Origin: Symsagittifera roscoffensis
Lineage: Eukaryota; Xenacoelomorpha; Acoela; Convolutidae
Direction: 5' to 3'
DNA: 64,000 bases
Assembly: GCF_963678635.1 (NCBI RefSeq)
Contig: NC_087065.1
Location: forward strand, 63,328,754 to 63,392,753
Of this stretch, positions 32,521-41,489 are shown piece after piece; position 1 is the stretch's first letter; every line of letters begins with the position of its first letter. The notes beneath the pieces were generated by a model. It ran no database searches, was not told where the DNA came from, and was given only the letters and a program-made list of their open reading frames with translations. Made by a program: the position numbers and the translations under genes.

Positions 32521-34617
32521 TCAGGCGATGCTCAAGTAGTACTTCTTATGAAGATACACCATTATCTCAGTTTCTGCAAAGACCACATGTAGGATAGCGT
32601 ACAATTCCCTCGGGCTCAGTTTGCCCCTGTTTGGGTCATACACCGGCATTGAGACCTCTGTTATCCCTCTTTCAATCATGAAGTCTCGTAATCTTGTTAG
32701 TGCCAATATCACGTGTTCGGGATCGATTGTGTTCCTGTCATTCCTGTCATTGACTAGGAAGCACAGATATTTGCCCGGGACTTGTGCCACTGACGGTGGA
32801 AGCGCTGCCATCCCTCCCAGTCCTGGTCTCTGTCTGAACAGAAACTCTACATTCTGGTACTCTCTTTTGAAGTCAGCTTCCAATCTTGATTTGAAACTCA
32901 TGTCCGCCGTGATGCAGATCGCGCTGGTCCTGTTTGACAGGATGAAGTCGCTATCCGTTATCATGATGTTCTCCGAGTATTCATTGGGTATTTCGAATTT
33001 CGTTTTGAAATTCAGACCTATAGTAGGCTCTGGCTCTTCTTCCTCCAGTTCCAATTCGCTCGTTTCTCTCACTTCCTTGAGCTTCTTTATCATCAAATTT
33101 TCGGTGTGGGTAAGTCCTACCCCCACTCCCCGGACAAAAATATTTATCGACGTCCCCGTCGATGTTGTCGGGTCTGAATTGTCCTGAGGAATGTCCAGTG
33201 GCCTGTCTGTTGCCGTCCATCCGAAAAGAGGGTCCTCTGTCTTCATGTAATTTGCTGCTGATACATCGACTTGCTGAATGCTTTGTCCTTCGCGGCTCTC
33301 GTCTTTGACATCACGCATCCACTCTAGAATCCTCAAGTTCGTGTTCTCCCTCCTCTCTATCTCACTCTGTTCGAGATCCGTTTCTTCTTCTGGCGTCGAA
33401 TAATCATCCTGCGGATAATGACCACCATCATTAATGACCTGCCATTCCTCTCCGGCTTCCAGTTCGCCTGCCTTCAGTAACTCCTCGCCCAAATTGTCTG
33501 GCTGTATCTTATCGATCAAGAAGTCATCCCCGTACCTGTTGTACCTCATGCCGGTGCGTTTAAGATTGCCAGTCCTGGTTTCCGGTGGTGTTGGTCGATC
33601 CGGCTCCATCCACTTCGGCACCTCGTCTTGCTCCGGGTCGTTCCAGTCTTCTTCTACAAATGATCCTGCATCAGACCCCACTCCTATCTTTTCATTGTCG
33701 TCCAAACTCAAGTTCTCATTACCATCATTTTTCTCTCGAGTACCTTTCTCATTCACTTCACACGCTGGCTCTACCACCAGGTACTCAAGACCCTCCATGT
33801 CCTTCGGTATGCACCAATCCTCTGGGGACGGGACGTGAGGCTTCAGATTTTCATAATGTGCCGCTCGCCCAGTACTCAAGCGATAGAACCGTCCTTGTTG
33901 ATGAACCTCCGTTATCATGAATGGTCCCCTCCACTTCTTGAGTAGTTTCTTTGTTCCCTTGGGCGGTATTACATTTTGGAAGACCCACACGTATTGGCCC
34001 ACTTCATATGGCTTTGCTCTTAATATTTTTTCGTCGTATTTCCTGCGTTGCCTCATTTGCGCTTGCGCCGTGTTCCTCCTGCATAGCTCGTTCAACTCCT
34101 GTTGTCTTTTGATCGCTTCTTTCACGTATGCCTGAGGCGACGTTCTTTTCCCCTCGTATTCCGGGTAAAAGAATGTCAGAGGCATTGCTCTCTCCCTGCC
34201 CGTCAACATCATGAAAGGACTGATGCCCGTAGTTGAGTGCTGTGTACTGTTGTAGGATCCTACTACCTGTGGCAGGTATTTGTCCCAGTCCGTCATGTAT
34301 CTTGAGCAGTACACCCTTAACATGTTGACCAGTGTCCTGTTTTGTCTCTCTACCAACCCATTGGTCTGCGGATGATAGGTCGTAGAGTGTGCTTGAGCAA
34401 TGTGCGATCTCTTCATCAATTCTTTTGTCAAGTCCCCCACAAAAGCTTTGCCGTTGTCCGACTGGAAAGTCATTGGACAACCATACCGCGATATCCAATG
34501 CGTTATCAGATGATCACATGTCTCTTCGGCCGAGGCTGTCTGGCACGGAACTGCTTCCGCCAACTTTGTGAAGTGATCTATTATAACCAGTATCTGGTTG
34601 TATCCCGACTCTGTCAT
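32521..34617 (-). CDS. Element B integrase core, GPF module and macrodomain-like C-terminus
   Basis: 698 open codons. The integrase core supplies IIDHFTK, SDNGKAF and GLVERQN (the D, D and E of the catalytic triad) within the first 95 residues. The GPF-type module follows near residue 230 (WRGPFMITEV, FYRLSTGRAAHYENLKPH), then an acidic linker, the conserved INIFVRGVGVGLTHTEN, and a C-terminal domain of about 150 residues. That domain parallels human TARG1/OARD1 in order: MITDSDFIL, DFKREY, KYLCFLVND, RDFMIERGITEVSMPVYD and VVFAETEIMVYL. The loops that bind and cleave ADP-ribose in TARG1 are substituted. The first codon is not a start: the zinc-module frame directly upstream is in the same frame, with TGA (34618-34620) in place of the Cys codon of A. 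Confidence 0.85.
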   Translation of the reverse strand: MTESGYNQILVIIDHFTKLAEAVPCQTASAEETCDHLITHWISRYGCPMTFQSDNGKAFVGDLTKELMKRSHIAQAHSTTYHPQTNGLVERQNRTLVNMLRVYCSRYMTDWDKYLPQVVGSYNSTQHSTTGISPFMMLTGRERAMPLTFFYPEYEGKRTSPQAYVKEAIKRQQELNELCRRNTAQAQMRQRRKYDEKILRAKPYEVGQYVWVFQNVIPPKGTKKLLKKWRGPFMITEVHQQGRFYRLSTGRAAHYENLKPHVPSPEDWCIPKDMEGLEYLVVEPACEVNEKGTREKNDGNENLSLDDNEKIGVGSDAGSFVEEDWNDPEQDEVPKWMEPDRPTPPETRTGNLKRTGMRYNRYGDDFLIDKIQPDNLGEELLKAGELEAGEEWQVINDGGHYPQDDYSTPEEETDLEQSEIERRENTNLRILEWMRDVKDESREGQSIQQVDVSAANYMKTEDPLFGWTATDRPLDIPQDNSDPTTSTGTSINIFVRGVGVGLTHTENLMIKKLKEVRETSELELEEEEPEPTIGLNFKTKFEIPNEYSENIMITDSDFILSNRTSAICITADMSFKSRLEADFKREYQNVEFLFRQRPGLGGMAALPPSVAQVPGKYLCFLVNDRNDRNTIDPEHVILALTRLRDFMIERGITEVSMPVYDPNRGKLSPRELYAILHVVFAETEIMVYLHKKYYLSIA
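33125..33139 (-). promoter_or_regulatory. PPT-like motif before the macrodomain (element B)
   Basis: TTTTGTCCGGGGAGT followed by GGGGGTAGGA in element sense makes a long purine run. It shares GTCCGGGGAGT with the tract at the 3' LTR and stands at the same place in A (near 9072-9086, with AAT for AGT). A central polypurine tract is possible. Confidence 0.35.
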
Positions 34618-34932
34618 TCAGATTTTTTGATGGTCTATCTGCACCACTTCATTGAACTCCGAGCTCTCAACGGACTTGAGTGGAAACTTCATCTTCCTTG
34701 GGTCTTTTACCTGGAGACATGCCAGGCAGGCATTCACCCATCTCTCGCAAGCTTTTCTCATTCCTGGCCAATCAAACCTGTGAAGTATCCTTTGTTGTAC
34801 TTTGTCTATCCCCTGGTTGCCCATCTGGTCGTGTGATCTGAAAAGCACCTCCGTCTGGTACAACTGTGGTAGTATGATGAGATTGTGTTTGTGTAATATC
34901 TTTTCCTCGTCTCTCCTCTTGCACGCTACCAC
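34618..34932 (-). CDS. Element B integrase zinc-binding module
   Basis: Contains LFRSHDQMGNQG and WVNACLACLQVKDP, the HHCC module that precedes Ty3/Gypsy integrase cores. The second His of the motif (H in SHQG of A) is Asn here. The frame is shifted by one base from the RNase H-linker frame upstream, which reads on out of frame to 34772, and it ends at TGA where A has Cys. The true polypeptide would run continuously from RNase H to integrase. Confidence 0.8.
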   Translation of the reverse strand: MVACKRRDEEKILHKHNLIILPQLYQTEVLFRSHDQMGNQGIDKVQQRILHRFDWPGMRKACERWVNACLACLQVKDPRKMKFPLKSVESSEFNEVVQIDHQKI

Positions 34933-36487
34933 CCACCTCAGCTGTGTGATAAAGTAAGTCTTTCTTTTCTTTGTAGAACTGGCTCAAGATCTTGTAGCTG
35001 TCTTCCTCAAGTTCCCCCTTCTCCTTGACCCCCGACTGGATCCATTTGGAGAGGTTACTTGTCATTTTGTCATTCTTCTGGGCTCTTATTAGGTCTGACA
35101 GCCTATATCTCGCCTTGACATGCTCCTTTAGCGCCATGATTTGTCCATTCATCTCCCCAGGGTTGTGGATGTCATCACTCAGTTTCACGCATATCATCCT
35201 TTTCACGATTTTCATATCATCTTCTGGCACCAGATTCGTTCTGATGTTTGAGTTGCATGATAGTTCCCTGAATGGTTTCCTTGCGACCGCAATTTTCTCA
35301 AGTTCCTCACCACCTCGCATCTCCTGCATGTCCATGTTGTATGTTCCTGAAGATGGATCCGTCTGTAACTCCCTGTCGTGGTGCCTTGTCTTCTCTTCCG
35401 CCAGTATCATGCACAGACTGTCTTGGTTTTCGCTGCTCTCATCTGAGTCTTCATCCCATCCTTCACGCTCCCCGGACAATTTTCCTTCTCCGGTTCCTTC
35501 TTCCATGAACCTGGAACACTCCCCGGACTCTTGACCTAGTCCCAGGTGTTCAGTATCTTCCTTGAACGTCACTTTCTTTTTCCTAACCTTGGTCTGCTCC
35601 AGAATGTCTTCGGGGATTTTGTCAACTAGTGACCGCACGACATCTTTGCTGTCAGTGACGCTTCCTCTTGATGAGTCAGTATCGTTCACCGTCTCTTTTA
35701 TCCGAAGTATAGTGAATTCCGGTTTCTCTTGACCCTTCTCCTGGATCACGGGCTTATCATCTGATAGTTTCTCGAGCAACCTCATTAAGTCATCATCTAT
35801 CTGTGCAGTTCCTGCTTCCATCTGGTTAAGATCATAGCCTTTTGCCTTGAGTGTCTCCTTCACGGTCTTCGACTTGAGTATAATCTCAATCGGAATCCTC
35901 TTGCTCTTCCTCAAGATGGTTTTCTCTGGAGGCTCTTTAGGCAATTCAGGATGATCTTCTATCGGTTTGCCTGACTTGTCCAGCCATCTCGTGAGTGGAA
36001 GACTGTCGTACGTTTCCTTGTCCATGAATGAGAAGCCATCTTTGATTTCAGGTCTGTTTGCTTCTCTTTGCTCTTGTCTCTCATAGAACTCCGTCTTCTT
36101 ACTCAAGCTGTCGGCATTCTGATGTTTATCTCGCGTTCTATGCTCAATTATCATGTTGTATCCGTCCAGGCGAACTATCCACCTCCCAATGTAACTTTGG
36201 TCCATTGAGTACGTTTTCAGCCAGCTCAGTGCTCTGTTGTCGACTCGCAACTTGAATGGCTCACTGCCCAGGTATGCCCTGTATTTCTCGACAAAGGTAA
36301 CCACCGCGAACATCTCAGCTTTCGGTGCTCCGTACTTCATTTCCGTGTCACTCAGGACTTTGCTCCCGTACGCTATTGGTCTCAAGACTGTCTTCCCATT
36401 CCATTCTTGTTCTTGGTGGAGAATCCCAGAAATCGCGACTACCGACGCATCCGTGTCCAGCACGTACATCCCTTTCTCAGTCGGCAT
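34772..36487 (-). CDS. Element B RNase H and long acidic linker
   Basis: RNase H at about residues 1-135 (DTDASVVA, AEMFA, VDNRALSW, NADSLSKK). The following 380-residue linker is acidic and Ser-rich and includes LSGEREG at a TCCGGGGAG motif. Part of its start (SFMDKETYDSLPLTRWLDKS) is well conserved with A, so it is not just a spacer. The last 60 or so residues are out of frame relative to the homologous protein and are an artefact of a one-base indel near 34935. The ORF is in frame with RT through a TAA at 36533-36535. Confidence 0.82.
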   Translation of the reverse strand: MPTEKGMYVLDTDASVVAISGILHQEQEWNGKTVLRPIAYGSKVLSDTEMKYGAPKAEMFAVVTFVEKYRAYLGSEPFKLRVDNRALSWLKTYSMDQSYIGRWIVRLDGYNMIIEHRTRDKHQNADSLSKKTEFYERQEQREANRPEIKDGFSFMDKETYDSLPLTRWLDKSGKPIEDHPELPKEPPEKTILRKSKRIPIEIILKSKTVKETLKAKGYDLNQMEAGTAQIDDDLMRLLEKLSDDKPVIQEKGQEKPEFTILRIKETVNDTDSSRGSVTDSKDVVRSLVDKIPEDILEQTKVRKKKVTFKEDTEHLGLGQESGECSRFMEEGTGEGKLSGEREGWDEDSDESSENQDSLCMILAEEKTRHHDRELQTDPSSGTYNMDMQEMRGGEELEKIAVARKPFRELSCNSNIRTNLVPEDDMKIVKRMICVKLSDDIHNPGEMNGQIMALKEHVKARYRLSDLIRAQKNDKMTSNLSKWIQSGVKEKGELEEDSYKILSQFYKEKKDLLYHTAEVGGSVQEERRGKDITQTQSHHTTTVVPDGGAFQITRPDGQPGDRQSTTKDTSQV

Positions 36488-36532
36488 ACCCAGTACTGGT
36501 GCCTCACATAGCTCTTTCTTTATCCTCTGGAA

Positions 36533-37663
36533 TTACTCTTCTGCTGCGTTGCTCCACGTGAACTTCTTGCCCTTGTGTCTCATTAATTGTTGCATCGGGT
36601 ATACCTTGTCTGCATAGCCTTTGATGAACTCTCTATAATAGTTAGCGAAACCCAGGAAGCTCATCAACTGGTGCTCTGTCTTTGGTGATTTCCAGGTCAG
36701 GACTGCTTCCACGGCGTCCGTATCAGGTCTGATGCCGTGCTTGTCTACCATCCTGCCCAAGTATTTTATTGAGTCCTTGAGTATCTCGCACTTTGATGGT
36801 TTACACTTTAGCCCCGACCTCTTCATGCATGCAAACACTTCATCTAGTCTCTCAATGTGGTCTTCCAGTGTTGGCGTCGCTATTACCACGTCATCCACGT
36901 AGCACATTACCAGGTTGCCATACTTCTTCGTTACGCCTATCAGCGCGTGTGCCATCAACCGCTGAAACGTGGCTGTGGCATTGCAAAGTCCAAACGGCAT
37001 CCGTTTGCATTGAAACAGACCCAACTCGCAGGCAAACCCTGTCTTGTCCCTGTCCTGCTTCCTTAGTGGTACTTGCCAAAAGGCCGAGCCTAAATCAAGA
37101 GTCGTAAAAAATTTTGCATCACCTAACTTCGAGAGGCTCTCATCAATCCTAGGTATGGGATAGGCATCCTTCACCGTGACGGAGTTCAGGTATCGAAAGT
37201 CACAACAAAACCTCAACTGGACGCCTTTCTTTTTGGCCATCACTACTCCACACGCCCACGGTGACTTGGATGGTTCTATCATGTCATACTCTAGTAACGT
37301 CTCGATCTCTTTTCTACACGCGTCCGATTTGTGTGGGGTCATGCGCCTCGCCCCCTCCCTGTTTTCCGCGTTTTCCTCAAGTTCTATTTCATGCTCAACG
37401 AAATTACAACACCCGATATCCGCCTTATGCCTCGAAAAAACTTCCTCGTTCCGCTCTAGTACGTCCTTGATGGCTTCGAGCTGTTCATCTTTCAGTTTGC
37501 CCCTCAAATGTTCAATCTCCGGCAGGACCGGTTTTTCATTTTGCATTTCATCTAGTGTGGGTCGCTCCGGAAAGTTCGAACAGCTCGAAAGACCATCATC
37601 CGTTTCTGACTTAAGTGATTTAATAAGACCTGAAGAATCTTTTATTTTCTGCAATCGTCTCAA
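36533..37663 (-). CDS. Element B reverse transcriptase
   Basis: Ty3/Gypsy RT with YPIPRIDE, FTTLDLGSAFWQ, FGLCNATATFQR, MCYVDDVV and LGRMVDKHGI, then FLGFANYYREFIKGY into the RNase H tether. The first listed codon is TTG and not a real start. It is in the same frame as gag-protease, separated by TAA at 37709-37711, and similarity to A (CPxHxxxxCI) covers the stretch between, so this part is translated as a fusion if the stop is bypassed or was recently acquired. The frame ends at TAA 36533-36535 within a conserved segment. Confidence 0.88.
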   Translation of the reverse strand: MRRLQKIKDSSGLIKSLKSETDDGLSSCSNFPERPTLDEMQNEKPVLPEIEHLRGKLKDEQLEAIKDVLERNEEVFSRHKADIGCCNFVEHEIELEENAENREGARRMTPHKSDACRKEIETLLEYDMIEPSKSPWACGVVMAKKKGVQLRFCCDFRYLNSVTVKDAYPIPRIDESLSKLGDAKFFTTLDLGSAFWQVPLRKQDRDKTGFACELGLFQCKRMPFGLCNATATFQRLMAHALIGVTKKYGNLVMCYVDDVVIATPTLEDHIERLDEVFACMKRSGLKCKPSKCEILKDSIKYLGRMVDKHGIRPDTDAVEAVLTWKSPKTEHQLMSFLGFANYYREFIKGYADKVYPMQQLMRHKGKKFTWSNAAEE

Positions 37664-37708
37664 GATACAAATTTTGTCCCTGTGATTGGGGCAATCAACA
37701 ACTTCATT

Positions 37709-40700
37709 TTATTTTGAGTTTTCAATTGTTTCATATCGAGTTTTAACCGGTAAAGCATATCCCAGTTTCCTCCCTCTCTGTATCGTGATCGGTATATCAA
37801 GGGTATTCAACAAGACACTGACGCAGAGGCCGCTCTTCGTTATCGAAAATGATCTTCCTAAAACAGCAGCACTTTGACTATTAGGATTCGGAACTATGCA
37901 CACTTGCTTGTTGTCACTTAGTTCATTGTAATTTTTCATCCTCAAACTCACGATTGCCGCTTCGTTAGCTTTTAGCCTCACCCTCCTACTCAAGAATACC
38001 GGTGCTTTGTTTTCATTTGCCATTATTAAATTTACCGGTTTGATTGCGTACCTCCTATCCGGGTTCCGTATCCTGAACATTGCGTTATTTAGATCAATCG
38101 TTACGTCGAAATTCCTGATGAAGTCTCTGCCCAAAATGAATTGGTCAGATTCATCTAGGTTTTCTACCACGATAAAGCTCATCCACAGGTTACGTTCCCC
38201 CAAATTGAGGGCTATTATCGGCGTCCTGCCCAGCACCCGAAGGGCCCCTTTGTTTGCAGCCGACAGCCGTATTCTCGAGTCTATCAAGTCACCTTTGTCA
38301 AAGCCCATCCTCTCCCAAGTTTCGATTGGTATGACGCTCAAGACTGCTCCCGTGTCAAGCAACCCACGGAACTGAGTCTTTTTGCCACTTATATCCAGCA
38401 CGTGCCCTGTCACATCTGCCTCCGTCCCGATGTGCATTGCATCTTCTTCAAGCATGGCGCAGTGTCCAATCGATCTCACTTTCAATTCTTCTTTCCCTAC
38501 GTAGATTTGTCCAATTAGGTCTTCGTCACATGTTATCATCGTCTTGGTATAGATGTTAATCCCATCTATATTTAGCATCACCTCGTGTGGACCATAAGCT
38601 TCAGTATATCTGCTATCTACACGTACCGACTTGCTGCCCCCTCTCATGAGTAGTGCTCTCAAGGCTCTAGAAGTCGTTTGTGGGCTTATACAGCTCAAGT
38701 AGTCTGCGTACACGTCAATATGCATTATCGTCTGGTCGCTCGGTTCGCTCAAGTTTCTGGTTACCTCGTGGCCGCCCACTGTGATTATCGACATTATTCT
38801 AGCCCCAATTTTCGATATGCCGAATGGCTTTCCCGTCACCATTTTTACAGTGTTACAATTCCCCGTCTTTGTTGAGCCCGGTACCGCCTCTGGTGTTTGG
38901 TTCGATCCGGTTAATGCTTCGTTGAAATTCTGTCTTTCGATCTCCAGCTTTAGTCGTTGCTCTATTTCTTTCGCAGCCAGATCCTGTTTTACTTTGGCAA
39001 TTGCTTCCGTCGCCGCTTTCTCATAGTTTATCTCTAGCGAGTTCCCAGCCGCGGACTCTATCGCACCATTAACATGTGTTACAGCTTTCACTGTTTTCGT
39101 CGGCAATTCCGTGCTTGGTGCTCCTAAGTTCCTAGATTCAAACTCGTTTTGTCTATTCCGCTGATTCTGCACTGCCGCTAATGCCAACTTATGTTTGGGG
39201 TGACTCTGGTCCTTGACCGCTTCCCAGAACAAGGGACAATCCATTCTGAAGTGCCCCTCCTGGTTACAGAAGAAGCATCTTGCGCCTATCTTGATGATTA
39301 AGCCACTATAGTACTCGTGTTCCTCCATCTGGCTCATGTCCTCCTCATCTGGTGCATATCCTAGACTCTTCATGCCTTGTTTGTATGTTGTGCAGTCAGC
39401 CACGTGGTGATCCGCCGATCCGCAGTTCGCGCATGATCTGCGCTTGTCCATGTCATCTCTAGGCTTGTACCATGACGACCTCTGGGGTTGGCTTCCCCCT
39501 TGCGTGTTCCTGTTTTCTGTATATGAGTATTTCTTGGGTTTCATCAGCATGTATTCCCTTGATTTCTGTCTCATTTCTTCTGGGGTTGGTGCGCTGTCTT
39601 TCGATAATGTATAGTATGTTGCTAACATTGTCCTTAAGTCGTCACTCTTTACCCCATCAATAAACTTCGAGGCAATGCTAAAGTTTCTTCTGTTTGTCGA
39701 CTCCTCTGGGTCACTCCTTCTTCTCAAGCTCTCGAGATCATCTAGGAACCGATCTATTGACTCGTCGTCCCTCTGCCTTCTCTTTTCAAATCGCATCATC
39801 GCTTGGTGACCCTTCATGCCTGACCCGAATCGATTCAGCAATATCTCGAAGATCTTGTCCGCGGTATCGCGTTCTTCTTCTTTCTTTGCAACCACGCATT
39901 TCAATGCCGTGCCTTCCAGGTTACTGAGTATGGCTGTGCATGCTTGCCTTTCATCATTTAAGTTATCTTGTTCCAGATGTAATCTCATCACTTCCACCCA
40001 CGTGTCAATGCATCCATCTGAGTCGTCTTTGAATTCTTTTGGCTTCTTGAAAGTTTTCCTTGATTTTCCGTCTCTCCTATCGCTCGAGTTAGTGTTCCTC
40101 GTGGCGAAGGCCTCTAGAGTCCTGTTCATCATCTCCCAAGTGCTTGCCCATGTCATGGCATCCGGACCTGCGTTGCTGCTAGCTGTTGAGTCCCCCGGAC
40201 CACTCGTTGTGTTTGAATTCCCACTTTTCATGATTGTTTTTTCAGCCGCTGGTGCTATGCTCACCGTATTCCGGGTTAAGGGCAACGGTGTCGATTGCCG
40301 TTTGCCCCTTTGTGGTTCCACAAAGTCAACTCTGGTGCCTTGCGTGCGATCCGCTGCCGGTCTTTCTTGTGAGGTAGAATTTCTCAAGATTGCATCCAAT
40401 TTCGTCTGTATTGCACCTGAACTTTCGGCCTGATTCTTGCTCATTGTGTCCAGCCTCTTTTCCAGGCTACCTATTTGGCTGTTGACATCATCATATCGGT
40501 TTTTCAACTGTTGCAAATCTTTTTTGATGTTCCCTTCTCGTTCTTTATTGGTGGCTTCTACCTTATCTGTCATCTCCTTGAGTCTCTCGTCTGTTGCCTT
40601 AGCCAGGTTAAAATAACTATCCAGATACTCGTGTTTGTTGTATCTTAATTCTTTTCTTATCACTTCTCTGTCCTCTTCGCTGTGCTTCAGCTTTTTGTCG

Positions 40701-41323
40701 ATCTGATTCAGTTTTGCCATCAAGTCACCTAGCTCAAGAGTAGCTTCTTCATGGTCAGCCGTTGGTCTTTCTTCGGCCGTTGCTTCTGCTTTAGTTTGTT
40801 CCTCTCTCGGATTGGCTTCTGTCGTCTTCGTGCTCACAGTTCCAAATGTTCGTGCTCTTTCAGCTTTTGGTTCCTCCGTCACGTTCTCTTTCGTTTTTAT
40901 TCCGACCATCATCGCCAACCTTTCTGTAAAAGATGTCTTTTTTACTTGAGAGTCTTCTTTCACCGTTTCTTCGGTGTTGCCTATTGCGTCTTCCACATCG
41001 TCTATTGGTGAGAACTCTATGGGTTTCGGGTTTGGTTCTTCTGCATTGGGCATTGGAGTTGACTCCGTCGTCTTCTTCTCTAGTTCATCTACGCTCTGGT
41101 CTGGTGTCTGAAGGTCGATTTCGATTGTAGGCTCCACCTCTTTTTCCCTCGCATCTTCTCGCGTCTTGCTCTCGGTGCCACTCCTCGTGCTGACCATGCT
41201 AACTGAAAAGTTATTTCTTGTTTTGCCTGGGCCCCTTGATGTTGTTCCACGCAGCGACGAGTTATATTTCGTGTTTGATCCACTTGACCTTTTTTCAAGC
41301 ACCGGTACCCTACTCCGTCTCAT
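37709..41323 (-). CDS. Element B gag and aspartic protease
   Basis: 1,204 codons from ATG at 41323, unbroken. The order is an acidic disordered N-terminus (1-195), a coiled coil (about 200-310), a Gag-like core (about 435-590, with CIDTW and RRQRDDESIDRFLDDLE), CCHC knuckles at about 631-644 (CANCGSADHHVADC) and 683-696 (CFFCNQEGHFRMDC), and a protease with GLLDTGAVLSVI at about 987-998 and ILGRDFI. Gag forms the particle and binds RNA; the protease matures the polyproteins. The coiled coil inside Gag and the two knuckles are shared with A. The frame ends at TAA where A has a Lys codon. Confidence 0.92.
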   Translation of the reverse strand: MRRSRVPVLEKRSSGSNTKYNSSLRGTTSRGPGKTRNNFSVSMVSTRSGTESKTREDAREKEVEPTIEIDLQTPDQSVDELEKKTTESTPMPNAEEPNPKPIEFSPIDDVEDAIGNTEETVKEDSQVKKTSFTERLAMMVGIKTKENVTEEPKAERARTFGTVSTKTTEANPREEQTKAEATAEERPTADHEEATLELGDLMAKLNQIDKKLKHSEEDREVIRKELRYNKHEYLDSYFNLAKATDERLKEMTDKVEATNKEREGNIKKDLQQLKNRYDDVNSQIGSLEKRLDTMSKNQAESSGAIQTKLDAILRNSTSQERPAADRTQGTRVDFVEPQRGKRQSTPLPLTRNTVSIAPAAEKTIMKSGNSNTTSGPGDSTASSNAGPDAMTWASTWEMMNRTLEAFATRNTNSSDRRDGKSRKTFKKPKEFKDDSDGCIDTWVEVMRLHLEQDNLNDERQACTAILSNLEGTALKCVVAKKEEERDTADKIFEILLNRFGSGMKGHQAMMRFEKRRQRDDESIDRFLDDLESLRRRSDPEESTNRRNFSIASKFIDGVKSDDLRTMLATYYTLSKDSAPTPEEMRQKSREYMLMKPKKYSYTENRNTQGGSQPQRSSWYKPRDDMDKRRSCANCGSADHHVADCTTYKQGMKSLGYAPDEEDMSQMEEHEYYSGLIIKIGARCFFCNQEGHFRMDCPLFWEAVKDQSHPKHKLALAAVQNQRNRQNEFESRNLGAPSTELPTKTVKAVTHVNGAIESAAGNSLEINYEKAATEAIAKVKQDLAAKEIEQRLKLEIERQNFNEALTGSNQTPEAVPGSTKTGNCNTVKMVTGKPFGISKIGARIMSIITVGGHEVTRNLSEPSDQTIMHIDVYADYLSCISPQTTSRALRALLMRGGSKSVRVDSRYTEAYGPHEVMLNIDGINIYTKTMITCDEDLIGQIYVGKEELKVRSIGHCAMLEEDAMHIGTEADVTGHVLDISGKKTQFRGLLDTGAVLSVIPIETWERMGFDKGDLIDSRIRLSAANKGALRVLGRTPIIALNLGERNLWMSFIVVENLDESDQFILGRDFIRNFDVTIDLNNAMFRIRNPDRRYAIKPVNLIMANENKAPVFLSRRVRLKANEAAIVSLRMKNYNELSDNKQVCIVPNPNSQSAAVLGRSFSITKSGLCVSVLLNTLDIPITIQRGRKLGYALPVKTRYETIENSK

Positions 41324-41489
41324 TATTTCTATTTACAATTGTTCTTATTTACAATATTATTTTATATACAATTCTATTCTAAGAATAAAAAATTTTGTGG
41401 AAACAAATTCTTAAAAGAAAATATACAACGTGATAAAAACCTTGTTCCAGTTCTCTAAAACTCCAGTTGTAATTTTACTTCAATTTTTA

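Noticed and set aside
37700-37711. TAA between gag-protease and RT of B as a programmed readthrough site
   Set aside because: A has a Lys codon at the aligned position and changes frame later, so the stop is not conserved; kept only as a lesion candidate.
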